DNA of 64,000 nt from contig CAYUIG010000013.1 of assembly GCA_964444685.1 (NCBI GenBank), positions 14,182 to 78,181 on the forward strand. Direction: 5' to 3'. Both the position numbers and the translations under genes were made by a program. This stretch comes from CAYUIG01 sp964444685. GTDB lineage: Bacteria > Gemmatimonadota > Gemmatimonadetes > Longimicrobiales > RSA9. A model generated the notes under the pieces. The model saw only the letters and a list, made by a program, of their open reading frames with translations. It ran no database searches and was not told the DNA's origin. Below are positions 35,330-43,133 of the stretch, one piece after another (the first letter of the stretch is position 1; every line of letters begins with the position of its first letter).

Positions 35330-38320
35330 CTACGCAATGGCCGGACTGCAAACCAGACGTGCGAGCGCCACGGCATCCGCGAGCGAGAGCGCGCGGCCGC
35401 TGGCGAACGCGTCGGCCGCGGCTGATTTGCCGATCAGCTCCTCAGCCACCGCGCGGGCATCGGGCAGCCTGCAGGCGACGGGGCGCATCCCGCCACCCAA
35501 CCCGGCGCGCAGCGCGGTGGCCGCTCCTGCCAGCCGCACGGCCGTGTCGGGTGCCCGCCCGGCTGTGAGTGCTGCGATCCAGTCGATGGCCATCACGGTG
35601 AGAGCGACATTGTCATGGGCGTGCAGCTCATTCATGGCGGCCAGCGAGTCGGCGATGGCCTGATCGACGCGCCCTTCCTGGAAGGTGATGGAGGCGAGAG
35701 CCAGCTCCTTGTGGGCGGCTTCGATGTCGTCGCCGACCTCACGGGCAATGGCAATGGATGTTTCCCAGAGCGGGCGCGCGGCCGCCAGGTCGCCATCCAT
35801 CCAGCGAGCGAAGCCCACGGCCATCGTGGCCATGCCGACCTGCTCGTGTGCATCGATGGCCTCGAACATGTCGAGGGCCTCGCGGGCAAGGCGTTCACCC
35901 GTATCGGTGTCTCCGCTCCAGATGGCGCTCTGGCCGATGGCCAGAAGCGTGTCCGCGGTCTGGGCGCGGTCACCGAGTTCGCGGAACAGGGCGAGCGCAT
36001 CATTGTAGCGCGCGATCGCAGTGTCATAGTCAGCCTGCCAGTAGGCAAGATCTGCCAGCGCGGCGAGGCCTTGTGCGCGGGACGCGATGGCGACGTCCGG
36101 GCGTGCGAGCAATTCGACCAGCCAGCGTCGCCCCTCCTGAAGCCGACCGGCGGCCTGCCAGTAGCGCCACAGCCGTGACGCCATGGAAAGGCCGGCATTG
36201 GCGTCGTGACTGAGTGCGAAGCCGAGTGCAGCGCGCAGGTTCGAGTCCTCCCGGGCGAGTGATCGGAGCGCCTCGCCGGAATCGGGGCGGCGCAGGTGTG
36301 GCTCGCATTCCTCTGCGAAATGGGCGAAGGCCTCGAGGTGATGCGCGCGCACGGCACGGTCCTCGTCGCATCGTTCGAGCTGTTCGGCGGCGAACTCGCG
36401 GATCGACTCGAGCATGTGCCAGCGGTCCTCACCGCCACGGTGCTCATGCACGAGCAGGCTCTTGTCCGCGAGGGACCAGAGGCCGGCCGCGATGTCGAGT
36501 ACGGGCGGCGCCGCCGCGACGCGATCCGCGAAAGGGATGCTGAAGCTGCCCGCGAACGTGGAAATGCGTCGGAACAGTGCACGGTCCGCGTCGTCGAGGA
36601 GATCGTGGCTCCACGATATGACGTCGCGCATTGCGCGATGCCGGCGCGCGACGTCGCCGGTCGAGTCGGCGAGCCGGTGGCGGTCGGACCGCAGCTGCCG
36701 AACCAGCGCGGTGGGCGCATACAGCCGGGTACGGGCTGCAGCGAGTTCGATGGCGAGCGGCAGGCCATCGAGCTGCACGACGAGTTCCGCGATGGCGCGG
36801 AGATCTGCAGCGTCGAAGACGGCTTCGGGATTGGCGCGCACGGCGCGGCTGGCGAACAGGGCTACCGCATCGTTGTCGAGCAGCGCATCGGTGGGTCCGT
36901 CCATCGACGGAAGCGGCAGTGGCGGCACATGGAACGCGACCTCGTCCGGCAGGAGGCCGGCCACCCGGCTGGTGAGCAGAAGCTTGAGACCCTGTGCGCG
37001 TTCGAGGAGGAGCGCGAGTTCGGCCGTGGCCGCCGTCAGATGTTCGAGGTTGTCCAGCAGAAGCAGCACGTCCCGTCCCTCGAGCTCGCGCGCCAGGGTC
37101 GTCAGCAGCGGCTCGTTTCCGGCCTCGACGATCCCGAGTACACCGGCGATGGTGGACGTGACGAGAGCGGGATCGCGTACGGCGGCGAGTGGCACGAAGT
37201 GCGCGCCGTCGCGGAATCCGGCTGCGCCAGCCGCAGCGACGCGCACGGCGAGACGGCTCTTGCCTACGCCGCCAGGTCCGCAGAGCGTGACGACGCGGTG
37301 CCTGCCGAGCAGCGCGGTGACATGCTCGATCTCGGCATCGCGGCCAATGAAGTCGGTGGCTTCCACCGGCAGGCTGTGCGTGAATCGCGCCGCCGGGTCA
37401 CGGGACGCGACACCGGCGATGGCAGGATCGTCAGCCGTTGGTGTCGTCCAGCGAGGGTCCGGCGGAGCGGCATCCACGAGTGACGTGAGTGCAGCGGCCA
37501 TGGCCGACGCGGATTGAAATCGCTGCGCTGGTTCCCGGTCACACGCTTGCAGGAACCATTCGTCGAAGCCTGGCGGTACGGGAGCGAGTGTACTCGGCAG
37601 CGGGATGGGGTCGGCGCAGATCGCAACCAGCAAATTAAGGAAGTTGTCTCCACGGAACGGCTGGACTCCCGTCATGCATTCGCACGCGATGACGCCCAGG
37701 GACCACAGATCGCTTCGTGCGCCGACGGCGCGCCCGCCATTGATGTGCTCCGGGCTCATGTAGTTCGGCGTGCCGAGGATCGCCCCGGTCTGCGTCAGGG
37801 TCTCGCCCTTGGCAAGTGGATCGTGCCGCTTCGCGATGCCGAAATCGAGCAGCTTCGCTACCGGCCCGGCAGCCGAGGGAACGAGGAAGATGTTGTCCGG
37901 TTTGAGATCACGGTGCGTGATGCCGACGTCGTGCGCGGCCGTGAGGCCGGCGGCGACGTGGCTCACGATGAGCGCTACGTCGCGGGCCGGAAGCCGGCCG
38001 ATGCGCAGACGGCTGGCAAGACTCGCCCCCTCGAGCAGCTCCATCGCGAGATAGGGGACACCGAGATGGATACCGTGATCGAGGACACCGACGATGTTGG
38101 GATGCCGGATCTGCGTGAGCGTCTCGGCCTCGCGCGCAAAGCGCGCAACGATCGACGCCTGCTCGTTCTCCGCCGCGCGGATCAGCTTCAGCGCGATGTC
38201 GACCCCACTGCCGAGATCGCGCGCGCGCCACACCGACCCCATGCCGCCCTGGCCGATCAGCGCCAGCAGGCGGAACCGTTCCGCAACGATCTGACCCGGA
38301 GCGAACCCGGATCGGGTCAC
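35330..38320 (-). CDS. Ser/Thr protein kinase fused to a STAND-type ATPase and TPR-like repeats
   Basis: A 996-residue cytoplasmic protein with no membrane helix. Residues 15-280: complete kinase (GQGGMG loop, K45, HRDLKPDN with D138, DFG at 159-161). Residues about 320-650: an NB-ARC/AfsR-like NTPase that begins TDFIGRDAEIEHVTALL, with Walker A GPGGVGKS at 348-355 and Walker B-like DVLLLLDNLEHL. Residues about 680-960: helical repeats resembling TPRs (for example YWQADYDTAIARYNDALALFRELG). This is a signal-integration architecture with kinase input or output and ATP-driven oligomerisation inferred. It starts 36 bases after an unknown gene and ends 56 bases before the next kinase. Confidence 0.88.
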   Translation of the reverse strand: MTRSGFAPGQIVAERFRLLALIGQGGMGSVWRARDLGSGVDIALKLIRAAENEQASIVARFAREAETLTQIRHPNIVGVLDHGIHLGVPYLAMELLEGASLASRLRIGRLPARDVALIVSHVAAGLTAAHDVGITHRDLKPDNIFLVPSAAGPVAKLLDFGIAKRHDPLAKGETLTQTGAILGTPNYMSPEHINGGRAVGARSDLWSLGVIACECMTGVQPFRGDNFLNLLVAICADPIPLPSTLAPVPPGFDEWFLQACDREPAQRFQSASAMAAALTSLVDAAPPDPRWTTPTADDPAIAGVASRDPAARFTHSLPVEATDFIGRDAEIEHVTALLGRHRVVTLCGPGGVGKSRLAVRVAAAGAAGFRDGAHFVPLAAVRDPALVTSTIAGVLGIVEAGNEPLLTTLARELEGRDVLLLLDNLEHLTAATAELALLLERAQGLKLLLTSRVAGLLPDEVAFHVPPLPLPSMDGPTDALLDNDAVALFASRAVRANPEAVFDAADLRAIAELVVQLDGLPLAIELAAARTRLYAPTALVRQLRSDRHRLADSTGDVARRHRAMRDVISWSHDLLDDADRALFRRISTFAGSFSIPFADRVAAAPPVLDIAAGLWSLADKSLLVHEHRGGEDRWHMLESIREFAAEQLERCDEDRAVRAHHLEAFAHFAEECEPHLRRPDSGEALRSLAREDSNLRAALGFALSHDANAGLSMASRLWRYWQAAGRLQEGRRWLVELLARPDVAIASRAQGLAALADLAYWQADYDTAIARYNDALALFRELGDRAQTADTLLAIGQSAIWSGDTDTGERLAREALDMFEAIDAHEQVGMATMAVGFARWMDGDLAAARPLWETSIAIAREVGDDIEAAHKELALASITFQEGRVDQAIADSLAAMNELHAHDNVALTVMAIDWIAALTAGRAPDTAVRLAGAATALRAGLGGGMRPVACRLPDARAVAEELIGKSAAADAFASGRALSLADAVALARLVCSPAIA

Positions 38321-38356
38321 GATTCCCTCTGCCTTCGAATCGTTGCGTGCTCGAAC

Positions 38357-38788
38357 TCAACCGGTCAGCCGGGCGACCGCCTGCATCCGGAAGAACGCGA
38401 GCGGCTGCTCGACCGGCGGCGTTCCCGGGTGCTCAGGGATCTGACGGAACTCGATGTAGACGATTCCGTTCTGCAATGCGCCGGTACCGTGGGCCAGGCC
38501 ACGCGAGACCACCATGCCGTTTTCGAGATGGCCGTCGAGTTCTCCCAGCCATGAGCCACGCCCGTCGGACAGCGAAAGCTCGAATTCCCCCGTCAGCCGG
38601 CCGGAGCCGTCGGCTGCGATGTCCAGGTCAACGACGACGCGGTTCGTACCATCGAGGTCCGCTTTCGCGGATTCGACGCGGTCCGTGAAGACCCGGCCAC
38701 GAATGTGGACACACCCGTCCTCAGCCGTCTCGGACCCGGGCTCGATGCGGAAGGTCGTTGCATGCGCTGTAACACTGCTGATGGACAT
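38357..38788 (-). CDS. Beta-rich hypothetical protein within the kinase cluster
   Basis: A 143-residue protein not recognised. The ATG at 38788 is chosen because AGGAGG lies upstream; a longer frame to 38854 lacks such a site. The sequence alternates short strands and glycines (VVDLDIAADGSGRLTGEFELSL, then GRGSWLGELDGH), suggesting a small beta-barrel or sandwich. There is no signal peptide. The 145-base gap between it and the upstream kinase gene holds nothing obvious. Confidence 0.6.
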   Translation of the reverse strand: MSISSVTAHATTFRIEPGSETAEDGCVHIRGRVFTDRVESAKADLDGTNRVVVDLDIAADGSGRLTGEFELSLSDGRGSWLGELDGHLENGMVVSRGLAHGTGALQNGIVYIEFRQIPEHPGTPPVEQPLAFFRMQAVARLTG

Positions 38789-38933
38789 CGGTCCGCACGC
38801 CTCCTGCCGGGCGGCACGTGCACGCGACTCGACTCCCGGCATCGTCGCAGCCACGTACGGAAGATGGTCCGGGCGGCGCAGACAGCCGTCAAACAGTGCG
38901 CAAGCGAAAGCTCTTACGATGCTTGCCGGGCGA

Positions 38934-40169
38934 TCAGCGCAGCAGCAGCCAGCCGATCAGGATGACGGCTGCAACCGTCAGGCCCAGGCCGAGCCATAGG
39001 AATGGGCGCAGCCCGCGCGAGCCGGTGCCCGGGCTGGTCCGTTCGATCCCTCTGGCCGTGAAGTCGTAGACCCATGCGAGAGCCAGTGCTACCGGCAACC
39101 CGGCCAGTGTCACGAGGACGACGATCTGGTAGGAACGCTGCGAGAGGTCGAACGCATTGTAGATCGGTTCCGCGGCCCCGAGGATCGTCCCCGCGAACAG
39201 GCCGTACGCAACGAGCACCTGGTAAACGCGGCGCCGGCGCAGCTCGCGGAAGAAGTGCGCGAGGCCGCCGTGATCGAGATCTTCCGAAGCAGCACCGGAA
39301 GCAGCGGAAAGGCGCGCCATGAGATCGCGGGCGCGCGGGCGTCGCTGCGGGTCCTTTGCAAGGCAGTTTTCGATGAGCGTCGCCAGCGCCGGATCGACCT
39401 CGGGCCGGAGTTCACGCAACGGCCGCGGTGCCTGGTTCAGGTGGGCTGCGAGTAGCTCCACGTTCGTGCGCGTTTCGTACGGCCCGCGACCGGTGAGCAC
39501 CTCGTAGGCAAGTACACCAAACGAATAGATGTCGCTCTGCTCCGTCGCGCCCTCATCGCGGATCTGTTCGGGACTGAGGTAGCGCATTTCGCCAAGCCGA
39601 ACGCCCACGGCCGTCAGACGGGTGATCGTGCCCGAGCCGGATTCGAGAATCGCCGCAATGCCGAAATCGCCGACCACGGCGCGGCCCGTCCGGTTCTCGA
39701 GGAAGACGTTCTCCGGCCGCACGTCACGATGGACGATGCCGCGCTCATGCACTGCGGCGAGCGCCTCGGCCACGGAGCCGAGCAGCCTGCGGGCTTCGTC
39801 GATCGGCAGCGCACCGGTGGAGGCCACGACATCGGAAACGCGCCTCCCATCGATGTACTCCATGACGATGTACGGGATGTTGTCGGGAAGGCGATCGATG
39901 CGGTAGATGGCCGTGACGTGAGGATGCGTGATGCGGGCCGCCGACTGCGCCTCGCGCTCGAACCGCCGACACACGATCGCGTCCGCAGCGAGCTCGCGAT
40001 GCAGGACCTTCACGGCCACGAGCCGCTGGAGGGCCGATTCGCGAGCGAGATACACGTCCGCGGTGGAGCCGCTGCCGAGCTTGCGGAGGATCTCGAGTTG
40101 CGGCCGCAGCGCCGCAGCTACATCGAGACCGCCGTCCGGTTCATTTCCGGCACCTTCCGGACCCTGCAT
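38934..40169 (-). CDS. Ser/Thr protein kinase with C-terminal triple-helix membrane domain
   Basis: A 411-residue kinase. The domain spans about 25-290: GSGSTADVY loop, K54 in VAVKVL, DFG in VGDFGIAAIL and APE-like LSPEQI. The catalytic loop reads HRDVRPEN, so the lysine after HRD (usually HRDLKPEN) is replaced by Arg; activity may be altered. Near residue 310 the segment HFFRELRRRRVYQVLVAYG leads into three transmembrane helices (about 318-335, 350-370, 388-410), an arrangement found in other bacterial regulators that share the FWxELKRRxVYRV-type motif. It starts 31 bases after fhs and may be in its transcript. Confidence 0.87.
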   Translation of the reverse strand: MQGPEGAGNEPDGGLDVAAALRPQLEILRKLGSGSTADVYLARESALQRLVAVKVLHRELAADAIVCRRFEREAQSAARITHPHVTAIYRIDRLPDNIPYIVMEYIDGRRVSDVVASTGALPIDEARRLLGSVAEALAAVHERGIVHRDVRPENVFLENRTGRAVVGDFGIAAILESGSGTITRLTAVGVRLGEMRYLSPEQIRDEGATEQSDIYSFGVLAYEVLTGRGPYETRTNVELLAAHLNQAPRPLRELRPEVDPALATLIENCLAKDPQRRPRARDLMARLSAASGAASEDLDHGGLAHFFRELRRRRVYQVLVAYGLFAGTILGAAEPIYNAFDLSQRSYQIVVLVTLAGLPVALALAWVYDFTARGIERTSPGTGSRGLRPFLWLGLGLTVAAVILIGWLLLR

Positions 40170-40200
40170 GGCTCCCGCCTCTCATCGAAAAACGGGTCGG

Positions 40201-41865
40201 CTAGAACAGTCCGGTAATCGTCCCGTCCTCGGCAACACTCATGTTCTCGGCGGCCGGCTTCTTCGGCAGCCCGGGCATCGTCATGATATCGCCCGTGTGC
40301 GCCACGACGAACCCTGCGCCTGCGGAGGGCGTGACCTCACGCACATTGATCGTGAAGCCGCTGGGTCGCCCGCGCAGGCTGGGGTTGTCGGAGAAGGAGT
40401 ACTGCGTCTTCGCCATACAGACGGGGACCTCGCGCAGACCGATGCTCTCGAGCCGCTCCATCTCCTTCTTCACGCCCGGCCCGTACGTCACGCCGTCCGC
40501 GCCGTAGATCTCGCGCGCGACCGTCTCGATCTTCTCGGCGAGGCTCAGTTCGAGCGGATACAGCGGCTTGAACGACGCCTTGCCCGCGTCGAGCGTCTCG
40601 AGCACGCGATCCGCCAGCTCGAGGCCGCCCTCGCCGCCGTGCGCGTGCACCGCACAGCGCGCCGCAGGGACGCCCAGCGCCGCACAGCCGGCCATCACGA
40701 CATCGATCTCGGTCGGATCGTCCGTAGCGAAGAGATTCAGCGCGACGACGGGCGGCACGCCGAACTTGCGGACATTCTCGACGTGTGCACGCAGGTTCGC
40801 GAAGCCGCGCTCGACGGCCTCCGCATCCGGGCGCCCGAGATCCGCGAGCGCGACGCCGCCGTGCATCTTGAGTGCGCGAATCGTCGCCACGACGACGCCG
40901 ACTTCGGGCTTCAGCCCTGCGAAGCGGCACTTGATGTCGAAGAACTTCTCCGCGCCCAGGTCCGCGCCGAAGCCCGCCTCGGTTACGACGATGTCGCCGA
41001 GGCGGAGCGCGGTGCGCGTTGCGATCACGGAGTTGCAGCCGTGCGCGATGTTGCCGAACGGACCCGCATGAACGAACGCGGGCGTGCCTTCCAGTGTCTG
41101 AACCAGGTTCGGTGCGAGCGCATCCTTGAGCAGCAGCGTCATCGCCCCCTGCGCGCGCAGGTCGCTCGCGCGTACCGGCTTCCGGTCGCGGTCGTAGCCG
41201 ACGATGATGGACCCGAGACGTCGCTCGAGATCGGCCCGGTCGGACGCGAGGGCGAAGATGGCCATCACTTCCGATGCGGCCGTGATCTGGAACCCGTCCT
41301 GCCGCGGTACGCCGTTGGCCGTGCCCCCTACGCCCACGATGATGCTGCGCAGCGCGCGGTCGTTCATGTCGACCGTGCGCTTCCACGTGATCCGGCGCAC
41401 GTCGATTCCCAGCTCGTTCCCCTGCTGGAGGTGATTGTCCAGCATGGCGGCGAGGAGCGCGTGCGCGGACGTGATGGCGTGGAAGTCTCCGTTGAAGTGG
41501 AGATTGATCTCCTCCATCGGGATCACCTGCGCGTAGCCGCCGCCCGTCGCGCCGCCCTTGATCCCGAACACGGGGCCGAGGCTGGGCTCGCGCAGGGCGA
41601 GGACGACCTTCTTTTCACGACGGGCGAGCGCGTCCGCCAGACCCACGGACACCGTGGACTTGCCCTCGCCGGCAGGCGTCGGATTGATCCCCGTGACGAG
41701 TACGAGCCGGCCCCGCTCCTCCCCGCGCAGGGCGCGCTGGAGCGGCACCTTGGCCTTGTACCGGCCGTACGGCTCGATCTCCTCCTCGCCGAGCCCGAGC
41801 CGGGCGGCAATCTCCTGGATGGGCCGCGGCTTTGCGGCCTGTGCGATCTGAATGTCGCTCAGCAT
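40201..41865 (-). CDS. fhs: Formate-tetrahydrofolate ligase
   Basis: A 554-residue ATP-dependent ligase that makes 10-formyl-THF from formate and THF. The P-loop region is NPTPAGEGKSTVSVGLADAL; the family segments EPSLGPVFGIKGGATGGGYAQVIPMEEINLHF, FVHAGPFGNIAHGCNS and EAGFGADLGAEKFFDIKC are present. The C-terminus ends in GLF as is typical. GGGAG precedes the ATG. Its product supplies PurN and PurH, encoded 29 kb away. Confidence 0.96.
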   Translation of the reverse strand: MLSDIQIAQAAKPRPIQEIAARLGLGEEEIEPYGRYKAKVPLQRALRGEERGRLVLVTGINPTPAGEGKSTVSVGLADALARREKKVVLALREPSLGPVFGIKGGATGGGYAQVIPMEEINLHFNGDFHAITSAHALLAAMLDNHLQQGNELGIDVRRITWKRTVDMNDRALRSIIVGVGGTANGVPRQDGFQITAASEVMAIFALASDRADLERRLGSIIVGYDRDRKPVRASDLRAQGAMTLLLKDALAPNLVQTLEGTPAFVHAGPFGNIAHGCNSVIATRTALRLGDIVVTEAGFGADLGAEKFFDIKCRFAGLKPEVGVVVATIRALKMHGGVALADLGRPDAEAVERGFANLRAHVENVRKFGVPPVVALNLFATDDPTEIDVVMAGCAALGVPAARCAVHAHGGEGGLELADRVLETLDAGKASFKPLYPLELSLAEKIETVAREIYGADGVTYGPGVKKEMERLESIGLREVPVCMAKTQYSFSDNPSLRGRPSGFTINVREVTPSAGAGFVVAHTGDIMTMPGLPKKPAAENMSVAEDGTITGLF

Positions 41866-41902
41866 CGAGCTCCCTTTCTCTCCTCCGTGGACGCGGGCGC
41901 CA

Positions 41903-41930
41903 ATAATAAGCGACGAGGGTCGGGTGTCGA
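41903..41930 (-). promoter_or_regulatory. Putative fhs promoter
   Basis: On the minus strand, TCGACA (41930-41925), a 16-base spacer and TATTAT (41908-41903) lie about 38 bases before the fhs ATG. It sits just outside the second repeat island. Confidence 0.5.
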
Positions 41931-41940
41931 GGCCTTTCCC

Positions 41941-41975
41941 GAGTCTGGAGTCTGGTGTCTGGGGTCTGGAGTCTG
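41941..41975. repeat. Heptamer array, left arm of second repeat island
   Basis: Five contiguous 7-base units: GAGTCTG, GAGTCTG, GTGTCTG, GGGTCTG, GAGTCTG. They are the reverse complement of the units in the right arm (42627-42703). Confidence 0.9.
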
Positions 41976-42010
41976 ATTTACGACGGGTCGGATGTCGGGG
42001 GGCCGGCCGA

Positions 42011-42590
42011 TTCGCCGCAAACCGGTCAACCGTCCGACTGTCGACCCCCTCGATCGACGCGTTTGCGGCGTGTATCGCCGCAAACCCGTCAACCCGCCCA
42101 TCGGCGCATGATCGATTGACGCGTTTGCGGCAGCACGCCGCAATCCGGTCAACCGTCCGACCCTCTACCCCTCGATCGACGCGTTTGCGGCGCGTATCGC
42201 CGCAAACCGGTCAACCCGCCCATCCGCGCATGATCGATTGACGCGTTTGCGGCAGTACGCCGCAATCCGGTCAACCGTCCGACCCTCTACCCCTCGATCG
42301 ACGCGTTTGCGNNNNNNNNNNNNNNNNNNNNNNNNNNNNNNNNNNNNNNNNNNNNNNNNNNNNNNNNNNNNNNNNNNNNNNNNNNNNNNNNNNNNNNNNN
42401 NNNNNNNNNNNACGCCGCAATCCGGTCAACCGTCCGACCCTCTACCCCTCGATCGACGCGTTTGCGGCGCGTATCGCCGCAAACCGGTCAACCCGCCCAG
42501 CGGCGCGTCGGCAATCGACGCGTTTGCGGCGCCTATCGCCGCGATCCCGTCAACCGACCCATCGGCGTATTGCGGATTGACGAGTTTGCG
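42011..42590. repeat. 122-bp tandem array of GTTTGCGGC/GCCGCAAAC hairpins
   Basis: A tandem array with a 122-base period (equivalent positions 42051, 42173 and 42295), each period made of two related ~61-base halves. Each half carries an inverted repeat, GCGTTTGCGGC, a 4-7 base loop, then GCCGCAAac/atC, flanked by TTGAC or TCGAC on the left and CGGTCAACC on the right. The halves differ mainly in the loop (GCGTATC or AGTAC) and in the linker. The last copies, after the gap, are diverged. No open frame is supported. Confidence 0.88.
42312..42411. other. Assembly gap (100 Ns) inside the hairpin array
   Basis: Exactly 100 Ns between identical flanking repeat units. The array was probably collapsed by the assembler, so its true copy number is unknown. 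Confidence 0.97.
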
Positions 42591-42626
42591 CCGTTGCGCT
42601 CCGTTCCACCGCCAACCGCAGTAAAC

Positions 42627-42703
42627 CAGACCCCAGACTCCAGACCCCAGACTCCAGACCCCAGACTCCAGACCCCAGACTCCAGACTCCAGACCCCAGA
42701 CTC
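42627..42703. repeat. Heptamer array, right arm of second repeat island
   Basis: Eleven contiguous 7-base units, CAGACCC and CAGACTC, mostly alternating. They are inverted relative to the five-unit array at 41941-41975, so the whole island is bounded by inverted arms. Confidence 0.92.
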
Positions 42704-42817
42704 ACTCGACGCAGGCCCCAGAGCCGGATCCGCAACCCCGACCACGGGAACGCCCCTTGCGGCTGAACCCCGGTCTGATGTGCCCGACGCAATGCTTCCA
42801 CGAAGGAAGGCAGGACC

Positions 42818-43066
42818 ATGTCCCCGGAGCGCAGCAATCAGCCGGGCCTCGACGTATTCTGGGAGCAAGCGGACGACGAGTCGCTGGACGAGCATCCGCT
42901 CGAGCGGGAGCTGGCGCACCGGCTGGGGTGCGTCGCGCGGTACACGCAGATGATCGCGGATGCGGAGGCGAGCGACCGTGTGTCGGTGATCGACTCGCTG
43001 CGGCGGGAGTGCCAGCGCCATCAGGAGCTGGCGGACGCGCTGCGGGACGCACTGCGGAGGCGCTGA
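42818..43066 (+). CDS. Small charged hypothetical protein
   Basis: An 82-residue acidic/helical protein (LERELAHRLGCVARYTQMIADAEASDR, ending ALRDALRRR) with no recognised family. The ATG follows GGAAGGCAGGACC, a plausible ribosome binding site. It lies between the second repeat island and gltX; codon use is like that of neighbouring genes. The region from 42704 to 42817 has no other feature. Confidence 0.6.
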   Translation: MSPERSNQPGLDVFWEQADDESLDEHPLERELAHRLGCVARYTQMIADAEASDRVSVIDSLRRECQRHQELADALRDALRRR

Positions 43067-43074
43067 GCGCGCAC

Positions 43075-43103
43075 TTGGCGCGCGCGCCGACTCTTCCTAG
43101 CTT
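43075..43103 (+). promoter_or_regulatory. Putative gltX promoter
   Basis: TTGGCG (43075-43080), a 17-base spacer and TAGCTT (43098-43103), about 30 bases before the gltX start. Confidence 0.55.
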
Positions 43104-43133
43104 GCCGCTCCGTTTCGGAGGACGGCACTCGCC

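Noticed and set aside
32391..41865. Antiphage defence island
   Set aside because: The kinase and STAND domains are compatible with defence, but there is no nuclease, integrase, toxin or base-composition shift, and fhs heads the run. Retained only as a weak possibility for the STAND kinase.
42011..42590. CRISPR array or coding repeats
   Set aside because: The segments between palindromes are themselves repeated, so there are no spacers. Frames crossing the region depend on the N gap and have no ribosome binding site.
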